Source: an uncultured Lachnospiraceae bacterium (GTDB lineage Bacteria > Bacillota_A > Clostridia > Lachnospirales > Lachnospiraceae). From it: a stretch of 18,154 nt of DNA. This document shows, one piece after another, positions 7,539 to 15,201 of this stretch. The stretch's first letter is position 1. The number at the start of each line of letters is the position of its first letter. The notes under the pieces were generated by a model. The model was given only the letters and a program-made list of their open reading frames with translations, was not told where the DNA came from and made no database searches. The stretch covers positions 1 to 18,154 of the forward strand of contig CACXGS010000166.1 in the NCBI GenBank assembly GCA_902767195.1. The letters are read 5' to 3'. Position numbers and translations under genes: made by a program.

Positions 7539-7575
7539 GAACTGCCAGCTCGAAGAATCGGCTGGCAGTTCTTTT
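7539..7575 (+). terminator. Terminator after the GH114-like gene
   Basis: An 11-bp perfect stem GAACTGCCAGC (7539-7549) / GCTGGCAGTTC (7561-7571), extended inward by CGA/TCG around an AGAA loop, then TTTT. It lies 72 bases after the stop. Confidence 0.9.
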
Positions 7576-7590
7576 GTATCATAATCCGGT

Positions 7591-7620
7591 TTGACTGAAT
7601 CCGTCGTGGAATGATATAAT
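7591..7620 (+). promoter_or_regulatory. Promoter of the amidase gene
   Basis: TTGACT (7591-7596), 18-base spacer, TATAAT (7615-7620). A start near 7627 gives a leader of about 105 bases. That leader has a short hairpin CCCG (7674-7677) / CGGG (7686-7689) followed by six T (7691-7696) and a tandem T-rich repeat (TTTTTAATCGGGA then TTTTTTAATCAGGA), which may act as a weak attenuator. Confidence 0.75.
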
Positions 7621-7731
7621 CCCTATGAATCAGGCGGGGGTGCTTTGGAACCTTTGCCCACAGAAAGTGCAGCCCGTTTTTTAATCGGGATTTTTTAATC
7701 AGGATTTTTATGGAAGGAAAGGAACAACAAG

Positions 7732-9144
7732 ATGAATTATAGAAAACAGGTTAGCCGGATCGGATTACTGTCATCTCTCTTTCTTTTCTCGCTGTGCATG
7801 GGCATTTCTGCGGATGCCAGGGGGACCGGTGAAAAGATATCTTTTGACCCGGATTGGGAGTATGCAGGTAATTCCGAGATTAACAGCGGACAGGCGACAC
7901 TGTACCACGCTGATCCTTCGAAATCGAAGGGGATTGTGGTCTGTGTGAATGCCGGACACGGTACAAAGGGAGGGGAGAGCAAGAAGACTCTCTGTCATCC
8001 TGACGGTTCTCCCAAGGTCACCGGTGGTTCGACGCAGGCTGGTGCAACGAAAGCCCCGGCAATCGCTTCCGGTATGAGCTTTCCGGACGGAACCAGCGAA
8101 GCGGAGGCAACTCTTTCTCTGGCTCTTTTAACCAAAGAAGAGCTGCTGGATGACGGTTTTGACGTTCTGATGATCCGTGAAAAGGATGACGTGCGGCTGG
8201 ACAATATTGCCCGGACGGTCATGGCCAATCAGAATGCCAATTGTCATATCGCGCTCCATTATGACAGTACGGAGTCGGACAAGGGAGTTTTTTTCCTCAG
8301 TGTGCCTTCCAGTAAGACATACCGTGCCATGATGCCGGTGAAAAAGGTGTGGAAAAGAAGCAACAGGCTTGGAAGAACTATTGTTTCCGCCATTCATGAG
8401 AAGGGCTTCTCCCTCTTTAACGAGGGGGAGATGGAGACGGATCTCACTCAGACATCCTACTCCTCCATTCCTTCCATTGATCTGGAAGTGGGAGACGGAG
8501 CAAGCGATATTTCCGAGAAGACCCAGCGTAAGCTTGCCAGGGGGATCCGGGACGGCTTAAATAAGTATTTCAAAAAGACCATCAACAGAAATAAGAAAAA
8601 GAAGGTGACGAAAGTCACTCTGGAAGGAATTTCCCATAGAATTGCCCAGGGAAAGAGTATAAAGCTATATGCCAGACTGGAACCGGAGGGTGCTTCGGCG
8701 AAGGATCTGACCTGGACATCGGACCAGCCGGAAGTGGCTGAGGTAAATAAAAAAGGCAAGGTGACCATAAAGGATAAGACCGGAGGCAGCCTGGTGATTA
8801 TCAAGGCGGAAGGGTCCGGCTGCGAGGACACCTGGAATATCCTGGTGATGAAAGATGCCGTGGAGAAGATCGTTCTCCAAAAAGACGGCAGGGACTTAAA
8901 GGAGGGGGAAACCCTGGAAGTGCCAGGGGGATCATCCCTTAACCTGAAGGCAGCGGTTACTGCCGGGAGTTCGGCCAATACCCGGCTCAGATGGATCAGC
9001 AGTGATGAAAAGGCTGTTAAAGTCAGTCAGGACGGAAAGGTGGAGGCACTGAAGGCCGGCACCGGCAAAACTGTGGTAGTTAAGGCAAAAGCCACAGACG
9101 GAAGCGGCGTAAAACAGTCTGTGAAGATTCACATTACAGAATGA
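7732..9144 (+). CDS. Secreted N-acetylmuramoyl-L-alanine amidase (amidase_3) with two Big_2 domains
   Basis: A 470-aa cell wall hydrolase that cuts the amide bond between N-acetylmuramic acid and the stem peptide. The order is: signal peptide (about 1-29, cleavage near ADA-RG); amidase_3 domain (about 66-280) with zinc ligands H76 in VNAGHG, E123 or E125 in TSEAEAT and H176 in IALHYDS, and catalytic E252 in IDLEVGDGAS; a basic linker (281-292, NRNKKKK type); then two bacterial Ig-like Big_2 domains (about 293-375 and 376-470, with TWTSDQPEVAEV and RWISSDEKAVKV repeats). About 45 residues rich in Gly, Thr and Ala separate H76 from the Glu ligand, longer than in the basic fold; related Lachnospiraceae amidases seem to share this. 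The ATG has AAAGGA 8 bases upstream. It has its own promoter and probably acts at the wall in growth, separation or lysis. Confidence 0.88.
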   Translation: MNYRKQVSRIGLLSSLFLFSLCMGISADARGTGEKISFDPDWEYAGNSEINSGQATLYHADPSKSKGIVVCVNAGHGTKGGESKKTLCHPDGSPKVTGGSTQAGATKAPAIASGMSFPDGTSEAEATLSLALLTKEELLDDGFDVLMIREKDDVRLDNIARTVMANQNANCHIALHYDSTESDKGVFFLSVPSSKTYRAMMPVKKVWKRSNRLGRTIVSAIHEKGFSLFNEGEMETDLTQTSYSSIPSIDLEVGDGASDISEKTQRKLARGIRDGLNKYFKKTINRNKKKKVTKVTLEGISHRIAQGKSIKLYARLEPEGASAKDLTWTSDQPEVAEVNKKGKVTIKDKTGGSLVIIKAEGSGCEDTWNILVMKDAVEKIVLQKDGRDLKEGETLEVPGGSSLNLKAAVTAGSSANTRLRWISSDEKAVKVSQDGKVEALKAGTGKTVVVKAKATDGSGVKQSVKIHITE

Positions 9145-9169
9145 CACAGAATGACAGATGTGCTATAGT
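9141..9169 (+). promoter_or_regulatory. Promoter of map overlapping the amidase stop codon
   Basis: ATGACA (9141-9146, 5 of 6 to TTGACA), 17-base spacer, TATAGT (9164-9169, 5 of 6). The -35 box overlaps the amidase stop codon (9142-9144). The spacer carries a repeat of AGAATGACA (9139-9147 and 9149-9157). No terminator separates the two genes, so read-through is also possible. Confidence 0.6.
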
Positions 9170-9228
9170 TAATAGTTAGGATGATTATCAGGATTTTAAA
9201 AGACAAACGTTTCTGGGAGGACATACTG

Positions 9229-10098
9229 ATGAAGATCGGCAGAAATGATAAATGTTGGTGTGGCAGCGGCAGAAAGTATAAACAGTGCCACATGTCATTT
9301 GACAATCGTATCAGAGATTATCGGAACAGGGGATATGATGTGCCCAATCACTCCATGATCCGCACCCTGGAACAGATTGAGGGAATTCGCGAAGCCGGCC
9401 GCCGCAACACCATGGTGCTTGACTATATTACTCCCTTTGTGAAGGAAGGAGTCAGCACCCTGGAATTGGACGAACGGATTGAAAAGTTTACAAGGGAAAT
9501 GGGCTGTATCCCGGCATGCCTGGGATATCAGGGATATCCCAAAAGTGTTTGCATCTCGGTTGATGATGTGGTTTGCCATGGGATTCCCAGCAAAGATCAG
9601 ATCTTAAAGAGCGGTGATATCGTCAATGTGGACTGCACAACCATTTACAATGGTTATTTCGGGGATGCCTCCCGGATGTTCTGCATCGGAGATGTGCCGG
9701 AAGAGAAGAGGAAGCTTGTCAGGGTTACCAAAGAGTGTCTTGATCTGGCAGTCGAGGCTACCAGACCCTGGGGAACCATGGGAGACATGGGTTATGTGTG
9801 TAATAAACATGCCACAGATAACGGGTATACTGTAGTGAGAGAGATTGGAGGCCATGGATGCGGCGTTCGTTTCCATGAGGATCCCTGGGTGAATCATATC
9901 GGTTATCCCGATGAGGGAATCCTGTTTGTGCCCGGTATGACATTTACCATTGAACCTATGGTGAATATGGGAACGGCGGATGTCTATGAGAACAGCGAGG
10001 ACGGCTGGACCATCCGGACGGTGGATGGAAAGCCTTCTGCCCAGTGGGAGTATCTCCTCCTGGTTACGGAGGACGGCGTTGAGATCCTTTCTCATTAG
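9229..10098 (+). CDS. map: Methionine aminopeptidase type I with N-terminal SEC-C zinc motif
   Basis: Removes the initiator Met from nascent proteins in the cytosol (289 aa from this start). The N-terminus carries a SEC-C zinc motif, C9-x-C11-x8-C20-H21 (NDKCWCGSGRKYKQCH), as in some Firmicute and mycobacterial MAPs, where it may aid ribosome or partner binding. The catalytic pita-bread domain has all metal ligands: D135 (NVDCT), D146 (FGDASR), H209 (GGHGCG), E242 (TIEPMV) and E274 (SAQWEY), plus H117 and H216. The His that normally follows the last Glu (QWEH) is Tyr here; it is not a ligand. An in-frame ATG at 9181 lacks a ribosome binding site, whereas the ATG at 9229 has GGGAGG 8 bases upstream and begins at the SEC-C motif, so I chose 9229. 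The lipoprotein gene follows after 42 bases, perhaps in the same transcript. Confidence 0.93.
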   Translation: MKIGRNDKCWCGSGRKYKQCHMSFDNRIRDYRNRGYDVPNHSMIRTLEQIEGIREAGRRNTMVLDYITPFVKEGVSTLELDERIEKFTREMGCIPACLGYQGYPKSVCISVDDVVCHGIPSKDQILKSGDIVNVDCTTIYNGYFGDASRMFCIGDVPEEKRKLVRVTKECLDLAVEATRPWGTMGDMGYVCNKHATDNGYTVVREIGGHGCGVRFHEDPWVNHIGYPDEGILFVPGMTFTIEPMVNMGTADVYENSEDGWTIRTVDGKPSAQWEYLLLVTEDGVEILSH

Positions 10099-10140
10099 TG
10101 ATAATGTAGTAAGAGAACACGTAGATTACAGGAGGGGACT

Positions 10141-11433
10141 ATGAAGAGATTTGCGGCAGTATTACTGGCTGTCTGTATGGCGGTTACTCTGGGAGCCTGC
10201 AAAGCTCCTAAACAGATAGGTGAGTCATCGACAGGAGAGAATAAGAAGGAAGAGAAAGTAGAAGTAGAAGGACTGAAAGTAGGATATCTTTTCTATGGAG
10301 ACAGCGAAAAGACCGGAACGAAGGCCCGCCGGGAGGCAATTGACAAGATGCAGGGGACCACGGGCCTTACTGACAGTCAGATTATCATCAGCGAGAATGT
10401 ACAGAAGAAGAATCTGGAGAAGAAGGTGGAGGGCCTGGTTTCCAAAGGCTGTTCTCTGATCTTTTCCACCGACAGGGCTTATGAGAAGTACATCATCCGC
10501 ATGGCGAAAAAGTATACGGATGTCCAGTTCTGCCAGGAAGGCGGAAGAAAGGGCGAGAGAGCCAAGAAGAAAGGAATCAGCAACTATCACACTTTCAATA
10601 CCAGACTGTTTGAAGCCTATCATGTGGGAGGGCTGGTTGCCGGCAAGGTTCTTGTGGACCGTCTGAATAACGGTAAAGCCGAGCCTTATACTTTCCAGGT
10701 GGGATTTGTGGCAGAAGAGAAGTGCCCGGAAGCCATCAGCTGTGCTACTGCCTTTTTCCTTGGAGTAAAGCGTGCTTATTCCAATGCCAAGATGTATATC
10801 CGGTATGTGGGGAGCAAAGGGGTCTATGATGACGATGCCAAGGAAGCGAAACAGCTTGTTCTGGCAGGTGTTTCCGTTATGGGAGAGTTCACTTCTACCA
10901 CAGCAGTTGCAGCCGTGTGCGCGGAAAACGGAATTCCTGTGGTGGGCTGTGATGTGGGGATGATTGATGTGGCTCCCAAGGATGCCCTTACATCAGCGGT
11001 ATCCGACTGGAGCGTTTACTATAATTATGCGGTGAATCAGGTGCAGAACGGCCAGGATATCGATGCAGACTGGTCTGCAGGATATGCGGAAGGCGCCAAC
11101 ATCATTACCCAGCTGAATGATGAGCATATTGCCGAAGGAACCGTGGAGGAAGTCAAGGATCTGGAGAAAAACATCCGGGCCGGAAAGGCTAAGATTTTTA
11201 ACACAAAGAACTTCACGATCGGAGAGCAGAAGCTGGAAGACCTTGTGAAAAATAATGGGGATTATAAGAAGTTTAAGGGTGCGGTAAAAGGCGGTCAGTA
11301 CCTTGAATGTTCCCTTAATTCCGCCCCCGACTGGGATGTGCTGATCGATGGTTCGGAAGTCAGCGACTATGATTATGTTGCCGTTCAGGAACAGCAGCAG
11401 GAAGAGATGCAGTCGAGTGACGAGGACTATTAG
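10141..11433 (+). CDS. BMP-family substrate-binding lipoprotein (nucleoside or Med-like)
   Basis: A 430-aa exported lipoprotein with a type II signal peptide, lipobox LGAC and Cys at residue 20 after a hydrophobic helix. The mature part begins with a Lys/Glu-rich linker and then a periplasmic-binding-protein fold of the basic membrane protein (BMP/Med) family: VGYLFYGDSEKTG, KGCSLIFSTDRAYEKYI, DVQFCQEGG, YHVGGLVAGK, VGFVAEEKCPEA, FFLGVKRAYS and the SDWSVYYNYAV region. BMP proteins usually bind purine nucleosides for ABC import. No permease or ATPase gene is next to it, so its partner is elsewhere or it senses rather than imports. The C-terminus has an unusual Gln/Glu/Asp tail (QEQQQEEM then SSDEDY). 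AGGAGG at 10130-10135 supports the start. The ligand cannot be named from the sequence. Confidence 0.82.
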   Translation: MKRFAAVLLAVCMAVTLGACKAPKQIGESSTGENKKEEKVEVEGLKVGYLFYGDSEKTGTKARREAIDKMQGTTGLTDSQIIISENVQKKNLEKKVEGLVSKGCSLIFSTDRAYEKYIIRMAKKYTDVQFCQEGGRKGERAKKKGISNYHTFNTRLFEAYHVGGLVAGKVLVDRLNNGKAEPYTFQVGFVAEEKCPEAISCATAFFLGVKRAYSNAKMYIRYVGSKGVYDDDAKEAKQLVLAGVSVMGEFTSTTAVAAVCAENGIPVVGCDVGMIDVAPKDALTSAVSDWSVYYNYAVNQVQNGQDIDADWSAGYAEGANIITQLNDEHIAEGTVEEVKDLEKNIRAGKAKIFNTKNFTIGEQKLEDLVKNNGDYKKFKGAVKGGQYLECSLNSAPDWDVLIDGSEVSDYDYVAVQEQQQEEMQSSDEDY

Positions 11434-11483
11434 GAAGCATTTTAATGATGATGAAGAAATGTCAGATGTTTTCTAATATTTTC

Positions 11484-11512
11484 TTGCCTTATCAGATGCA
11501 GTATGATATAAT
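11484..11512 (+). promoter_or_regulatory. Promoter of secG
   Basis: TTGCCT (11484-11489), 17-base spacer, TATAAT (11507-11512); start near 11519. It lies in the 159-base gap between the lipoprotein gene and secG. No hairpin terminator is visible for the lipoprotein gene, so read-through is possible. Confidence 0.65.
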
Positions 11513-11592
11513 ATTTTTCGATTTTGTGAGACTCGGATATATATTTCCGGGTGATGATTATGAGAGACTAAGGATGACAGGAGGTGTGACTG

Positions 11593-11829
11593 TTGCTCAG
11601 AACAGTATTAACCGTTTGTTTTATAATTGTATGTATTGCATTGATGGTGGTTGTGCTGATGCAGGAGAGCAAGGATTCCGGTCTGGGTTCTTTAAGCGGA
11701 GAGGTTGATACCTATGTACGTAAGAACCGCGGACGTACCAGAGAAGGACAGCTGGTAAGAATCACTACGATTCTCGGAGTACTGTTTTTTGTACTTGCTA
11801 TAGCACTGGATCTGAAGTTTCTGCCATAA
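11593..11829 (+). CDS. secG: Protein translocase subunit SecG (TTG start)
   Basis: A 78-aa membrane protein, the non-essential SecG subunit that speeds SecYEG-driven export. Two membrane helices are clear, at about residues 3-23 (VLTVCFIIVCIALMVVVLMQ region) and 57-75. They flank the family's polar loop ESKDSGLGSLSGEVDTYVRKNRG, here quoted in two parts as ESKDSGLGSLSGE and VDTYVRKNRGRT. The frame is closed upstream by TGA at 11587. The start is therefore TTG at 11593, with AGGAGG at 11579-11584 exactly 8 bases upstream. A hairpin follows before rnr, and the secG-rnr-smpB order is widely conserved in Firmicutes, which supports the call for such a short gene. Confidence 0.93.
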   Translation: MLRTVLTVCFIIVCIALMVVVLMQESKDSGLGSLSGEVDTYVRKNRGRTREGQLVRITTILGVLFFVLAIALDLKFLP

Positions 11830-11869
11830 TGGAGATTCATGAAGATCCTTTAGAGAGATTTGACCGGAG

Positions 11870-11898
11870 GCCGCCTCATTCGTGAGGCGGCTTTCCTT
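11870..11898 (+). terminator. Hairpin (probable partial terminator) between secG and rnr
   Basis: A 9-bp perfect stem GCCGCCTCA (11870-11878) / TGAGGCGGC (11883-11891) with a TTCG loop, then TTTCCTT. The U-tract is weak. rnr begins 17 bases later with no promoter seen between, so read-through must be substantial. Confidence 0.65.
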
Positions 11899-11915
11899 GT
11901 AGTATGAGGTGGATG

Positions 11916-14123
11916 ATGGCAGCAGATTTATTTCAACATAGAAAAAATGTTATAAGAGAGATGATCTACGATCCCTCCTATACTCCTCTTAAGCTCAGGG
12001 AGATCGCTTATCTGATGGGTGTGTCCAAAGAAGAGAGAGATGAATTAAAAGAAGTTCTGGATGCTCTGGTGGAGGAGGGAGCAGTGGAGGTTACCGCCAA
12101 GGGTAAATATATGAAGCCGGAGAATCTCAATGTTACCGGTATTTTTACTGCTCATGCCAAAGGATTTGGTTTTGTGACAACCGGGAGCGGGGAGGAGATC
12201 TTTATCCCTGCACCTTATGTGAATGATGCCTTTCACCGGGACAAGGTTCTGGTGAAGGTGCGCCGGGACGGACAGCCCCGGGACAAGAAGCCGGAAGGCA
12301 TGGTTCTCAAGGTCCTGGAGAGGGGTATTCACAGCCTGACAGGCACCTGGATTTCCGATGAAGGAGCCGGCTTTGTTCTGCCGGACGATCCCCATATCAG
12401 GAAAAGTATCCGTGTTTCCAGAAAGCAGAGTATGGGAGCCGGAAAAGGGGATAAAGTGGTCGTGGAACTCAAGAGTTACGGATCGGAAGGGAAGAATCCC
12501 GAAGGTGTGGTGACAGAGATTCTGGGGAGTATCAATGACCCTGCCACGGACGTAACCTGTATTCTCAGGGCTTTTCAGATTACAGAAGACTTTCCCGGAG
12601 CGGCTCTGAAAGAAGCCGGAAGGATTCCTCAGATCGTGGATTGGGAAGCGGAGAGAAGAAAGAATGAGAAGAGGATCGATCTTCGGGATTTGCTGACGGT
12701 TACCATTGACAGTGAGACCGCCAGGGACCTGGACGATGCGATTACCATTTCAAAGACGGAGGCAGAAGACAGCTCTTCCGGCCAGGTTACATATCAGCTG
12801 GGCGTTCATATTGCGGATGTCTCCGAGTACGTGACAGAAGGGTCGGCTCTGGACCGGGAGGCCCTGGAGAGAGGAACCAGTATTTATCTGGCGGACCGGG
12901 TTATACCCATGCTTCCGAGAGAACTCTCCAACGGAATCTGTTCGCTCAATGCCGGCACAGACCGGCTGACTCTTTCCTGTCTTATGACTTTTGATTCCTC
13001 AGGAGACGTGCTGGATCACAAGATCGTGGAATCAATCATTCATGTGGATCGCCGGCTCAGCTATCACGGAGTCCAGGATATCCTTTCCGGAAAGGAACAT
13101 CCGGAAGGAGACCGGGAGGACATCGTGAAAATGTGCTTCCTGATGGAGGAGGCAGCGGCTATTCTTAAGGAGAAGCGGAGAAAGAGAGGATCTATCGATT
13201 TTGATTTTCCGGAAGCGGAGATCGTGGTAGATGACAAGGGGTATCCTGTGGATATCCATCCCCATGAAAGGAACACCGCCACGGATATCATCGAGGATTT
13301 TATGCTCCTTGCCAATGAAACCGTAGCAGAAGACTATTTCTGGCAGGAGCTCCCCTTTGTATACCGGATCCATGAGGAGCCGGATGCAGAGCGGATTGCC
13401 AGACTCGGGACATTTATCCGTAATTTTGGTTACTATCTGAAGGCAGGGCGGGAACATTTTCACCCCAAGGAGATCCAGAAGCTGATCTTCTCCCTGGAAG
13501 GAGAACCTGAGGAAGCGCTGATCAGCCGGCTGGCCCTGCGGTCCATGAAACGGGCCAGATATTCGGCGGTCAATCTGGGGCATTTCGGACTGTCCGCCCA
13601 GTACTACTGCCATTTTACTTCACCGATTCGACGCTATCCTGACTTGCAGATCCACCGGATCATCAAGGATAATCTTCACGGATGTCTCTCCGACAGGAGG
13701 ATCGAACACTATGAGCAGATCCTTTCGGATGTAGCAGCTCACAGCTCCTCCATGGAGAGGAGAGCCCAGGATGCGGAGCGGGAAGTGGAGAAGCTCAAGA
13801 AAGTGGAATATATGGAGAATCATCTGGGAGAGACCTTCGAGGGAGTCATCTCCGGGGTGATCAGCGCCGGTTTCTTTGTAGAGCTTGATAATACCATCGA
13901 AGGATTCGTGGCTTGCAGAAGTCTGTCGGATGACTATTACATTTTTGATGAAGAGAATTACTGCCTGAGCGGAGAAAAATTCGGCAGACAGTATCTGTTG
14001 GGACAGAAGATCCGGGTGATAGCGGAAAGTGCCGACAAGATATCAAAGACCATAGATTTCATACCGGAGGAATTCCGGGAGGATTACTATGATGGAGAGG
14101 AGTACACAGATGGCACATTCTGA
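11916..14123 (+). CDS. rnr: Ribonuclease R
   Basis: A 735-aa processive 3'-5' exoribonuclease of the RNase II/RNB family that degrades structured RNA, and in trans-translation removes the non-stop mRNA. Domain order: N-terminal winged helix (about 5-65, [13 protein letters not shown]), two cold-shock/OB domains ([13 protein letters not shown] near 75-87, and about 140-205), the RNB catalytic domain with the acid cluster D265, D271, D273, D274 in [14 protein letters not shown], and a C-terminal S1 domain ([18 protein letters not shown], about 640-720). In-frame ATGs also occur at 11904 and 11913. Only 11916 has GAGG (11906-11909) at a workable distance of 6 bases; 11904 has none. Its 3' end overlaps smpB by 14 bases, so the two are translationally coupled. 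Confidence 0.95.
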   Translation: MAADLFQHRKNVIREMIYDPSYTPLKLREIAYLMGVSKEERDELKEVLDALVEEGAVEVTAKGKYMKPENLNVTGIFTAHAKGFGFVTTGSGEEIFIPAPYVNDAFHRDKVLVKVRRDGQPRDKKPEGMVLKVLERGIHSLTGTWISDEGAGFVLPDDPHIRKSIRVSRKQSMGAGKGDKVVVELKSYGSEGKNPEGVVTEILGSINDPATDVTCILRAFQITEDFPGAALKEAGRIPQIVDWEAERRKNEKRIDLRDLLTVTIDSETARDLDDAITISKTEAEDSSSGQVTYQLGVHIADVSEYVTEGSALDREALERGTSIYLADRVIPMLPRELSNGICSLNAGTDRLTLSCLMTFDSSGDVLDHKIVESIIHVDRRLSYHGVQDILSGKEHPEGDREDIVKMCFLMEEAAAILKEKRRKRGSIDFDFPEAEIVVDDKGYPVDIHPHERNTATDIIEDFMLLANETVAEDYFWQELPFVYRIHEEPDAERIARLGTFIRNFGYYLKAGREHFHPKEIQKLIFSLEGEPEEALISRLALRSMKRARYSAVNLGHFGLSAQYYCHFTSPIRRYPDLQIHRIIKDNLHGCLSDRRIEHYEQILSDVAAHSSSMERRAQDAEREVEKLKKVEYMENHLGETFEGVISGVISAGFFVELDNTIEGFVACRSLSDDYYIFDEENYCLSGEKFGRQYLLGQKIRVIAESADKISKTIDFIPEEFREDYYDGEEYTDGTF

Positions 14124-14580
14124 ATCGATTAAACTGGTAGCCAATAACAAGAAAGCTTACCATGATTATTTTATTGATGAGAAGTATGAGGCGGGAATCG
14201 CCCTGGCGGGGACTGAAGTCAAATCCCTGCGCATGGGCAAGTGCAGTATCAAGGAAGCCTTCGTCGGGGTCAAAGACGGGGAAGTCTATATCCACCACAT
14301 GCACATCAGCCCTTACGAGAAGGGAAACATTTTCAACAAGGATCCTCTCCGTACCAGGAAGCTTCTCCTCCACAAGTCGGAGATTACCAAGCTGGGATCC
14401 AAAGTGAAGGAAAAGGGCTACACCATCATGCCCCTTAGAGTATATTTTAAAGGGAGCCTGGTGAAGATAGAGATCGGCCTTGCCAGAGGAAAGAAAAACT
14501 ATGACAAGCGCCATGACATCGCCAGGAAAGACGCGGAAAGAGAAGCCCGCAGAGACTTTAAGATCCGTAATCTGGACTGA
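14110..14580 (+). CDS. smpB: SsrA-binding protein SmpB
   Basis: A 156-aa tmRNA-binding protein that brings tmRNA to stalled ribosomes. The family sequence is clear: [81 protein letters not shown] and the basic C-terminal tail [16 protein letters not shown] that enters the decoding centre. Two starts have ribosome binding sites: ATG 14089 with GGGAGG at 14077-14082, and ATG 14110 with AGAGGAG at 14096-14102. I prefer 14110 because it gives the usual family N-terminus and length; 14089 would add MMERSTQ. Either start overlaps the end of rnr. The ssrA promoter begins 2 bases after the stop, so both partners of trans-translation are side by side. Confidence 0.95.
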   Translation: MAHSESIKLVANNKKAYHDYFIDEKYEAGIALAGTEVKSLRMGKCSIKEAFVGVKDGEVYIHHMHISPYEKGNIFNKDPLRTRKLLLHKSEITKLGSKVKEKGYTIMPLRVYFKGSLVKIEIGLARGKKNYDKRHDIARKDAEREARRDFKIRNLD

Positions 14581-14581
14581 C

Positions 14582-14609
14582 TTGACAAATATACATAATA
14601 GATTATAAT
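14582..14609 (+). promoter_or_regulatory. Consensus promoter of ssrA
   Basis: TTGACA (14582-14587), 16-base spacer, TATAAT (14604-14609), both perfect matches. It starts 2 bases after the smpB stop, with a start point near 14616. The pre-tmRNA leader up to 14674 can form AACCG/CGGTT and CGCC/GGCG hairpins and would be removed by RNase P. Confidence 0.9.
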
Positions 14610-14674
14610 GATACAGCAGGTTAAATACCTGCATACAATTCACGGAACCGCCACCGGCGATTCCGGTTGAACTC

Positions 14675-15020
14675 GGGCTTGTACTGGTTTCGACGGGGAT
14701 TTTGAAGGTAGGGCAGCCATCCGTGGTTTCCGGGACCACGTTAAAACCTGGAATTAAATATAATTGCTGAAGATAATTTAGCATTCGCTGCCTAGTTGCA
14801 GCTGTCTGACCTGAGTTTATCCGCTGACTCGGGATCGGGCATCGAATAAGGCGGAACACTCGTACTTCTAAGCTTTGCGAAGTATGAAGTATTATGAAGC
14901 TACTGAATTCCGTAGTTTGTCTTTGAACGCCGGAAGGAGGGAATGTCAAAGCAAAGACTGTGATGGGAGATACTCTTCGGGATGAATTTTCGGACGGGGG
15001 TTCGATTCCCCCCAGGTCCA
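14675..15020 (+). ncRNA. ssrA: tmRNA (10Sa RNA)
   Basis: Transfer-messenger RNA that rescues stalled ribosomes together with SmpB. The 5' end GGGCTTG (14675-14681) pairs with CAGGTCC (15013-15019), with two G-U pairs. The typical TGGTTTCGACGGGG follows the 5' strand. The T-arm is GGGGG-TTCGATT-CCCCC (14996-15012). The discriminator is A at 15020 and the genomic bases after it are TTA, so CCA is not encoded and must be added. The tag frame is most likely GCT at 14766 to TAG at 14793-14795, encoding AEDNLAFAA, ending in the Ala-Ala degradation signal; the exact resume codon is inferred. It has its own promoter and terminator. Confidence 0.95.
14766..14795 (+). other. Proteolysis-tag reading frame inside tmRNA
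   Basis: GCT GAA GAT AAT TTA GCA TTC GCT GCC TAG gives the tag AEDNLAFAA. It is similar to known Firmicute tags such as AEDNFALAA and ends with AA as required for ClpXP-type degradation. The resume codon could be a codon upstream, which would add residues at the N-side. Confidence 0.8.
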
Positions 15021-15021
15021 T
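15004..15021 (+). repeat. Direct repeat copy A at the ssrA 3' end (att-like)
   Basis: GATTCCCCCCAGGTCCAT, the last T-arm and acceptor bases of tmRNA. It is repeated exactly at 15192-15209, 188 bases downstream. The 3' end of ssrA is a well-known tyrosine-integrase target, so this pair may be an att duplication. Confidence 0.75.
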
Positions 15022-15022
15022 T

Positions 15023-15064
15023 AAGAAGGGGTTCCCTGCTTAGAGCAGGGGACCTCTTCTTATT
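15023..15064 (+). terminator. Terminator after ssrA
   Basis: A long interrupted stem: AAGAAG (15023-15028), GGT and CCCTGC on the left, pairing with GCAGGG, ACC and CTTCTT (15056-15061) on the right, with a TTAGA loop. It begins 3 bases after the tmRNA 3' end and ends in TTCTTATT. Confidence 0.8.
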
Positions 15065-15084
15065 ATGTCAGAAAGAATCTTTTA

Positions 15085-15201
15085 GGGGGGAATCGAACAA
15101 GGAGGGAGCGAGCAAAGCGAGCGGAAGCAGGAAGGTCCGGTGGACCTTTCTGCGCCGACGCGGCCTGAAAGGCGGCGGAAGCCGCCGGCGGGATTCCCCC
15201 C
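15085..15201. repeat. GC-rich hairpin islet bounded by 10-bp inverted repeats
   Basis: Ends are GGGGGGAATC (15085-15094) and GATTCCCCCC (15192-15201), perfect inverted repeats. The left end extends to GGGGGGAATCGAAC, the exact complement of 14 bases of the tmRNA T-arm (15000-15013). Inside are a 12-bp hairpin GCAGGAAGGTCC/GGACCTTTCTGC (15127-15153, one G-U pair), GCCG/CGGC (15154-15164) and GGCGGC-GGAA-GCCGCC (15171-15186), plus the direct pair GCGAGC at 15108 and 15117. The local GC content is much higher than its surroundings. No ORF here is credible. It may be a small non-autonomous mobile sequence, an integration scar, or a structured RNA. Confidence 0.6.

Noticed and set aside
11445..11708. 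87-codon plus-strand frame overlapping the secG promoter and secG
   Set aside because: It covers the TATAAT of the secG promoter and much of secG in another frame; SecG is clearly the real product.
11904..11915. Upstream starts for RNase R at 11904 or 11913
   Set aside because: No ribosome binding site precedes 11904 and the GAGG is only 3 bases from 11913; 11916 has workable spacing.
14059..15021. Long minus-strand open frame (320 codons) across smpB and ssrA, starting MDLGGIEPP
   Set aside because: It is the antisense of smpB and of the tmRNA gene; the MDLGGIEPP start is the well-known false translation of a T-arm and acceptor end.
15085..15201. CRISPR or retron-like RNA in the hairpin islet
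   Set aside because: There are no regularly spaced repeats and no reverse transcriptase or cas gene in the window.
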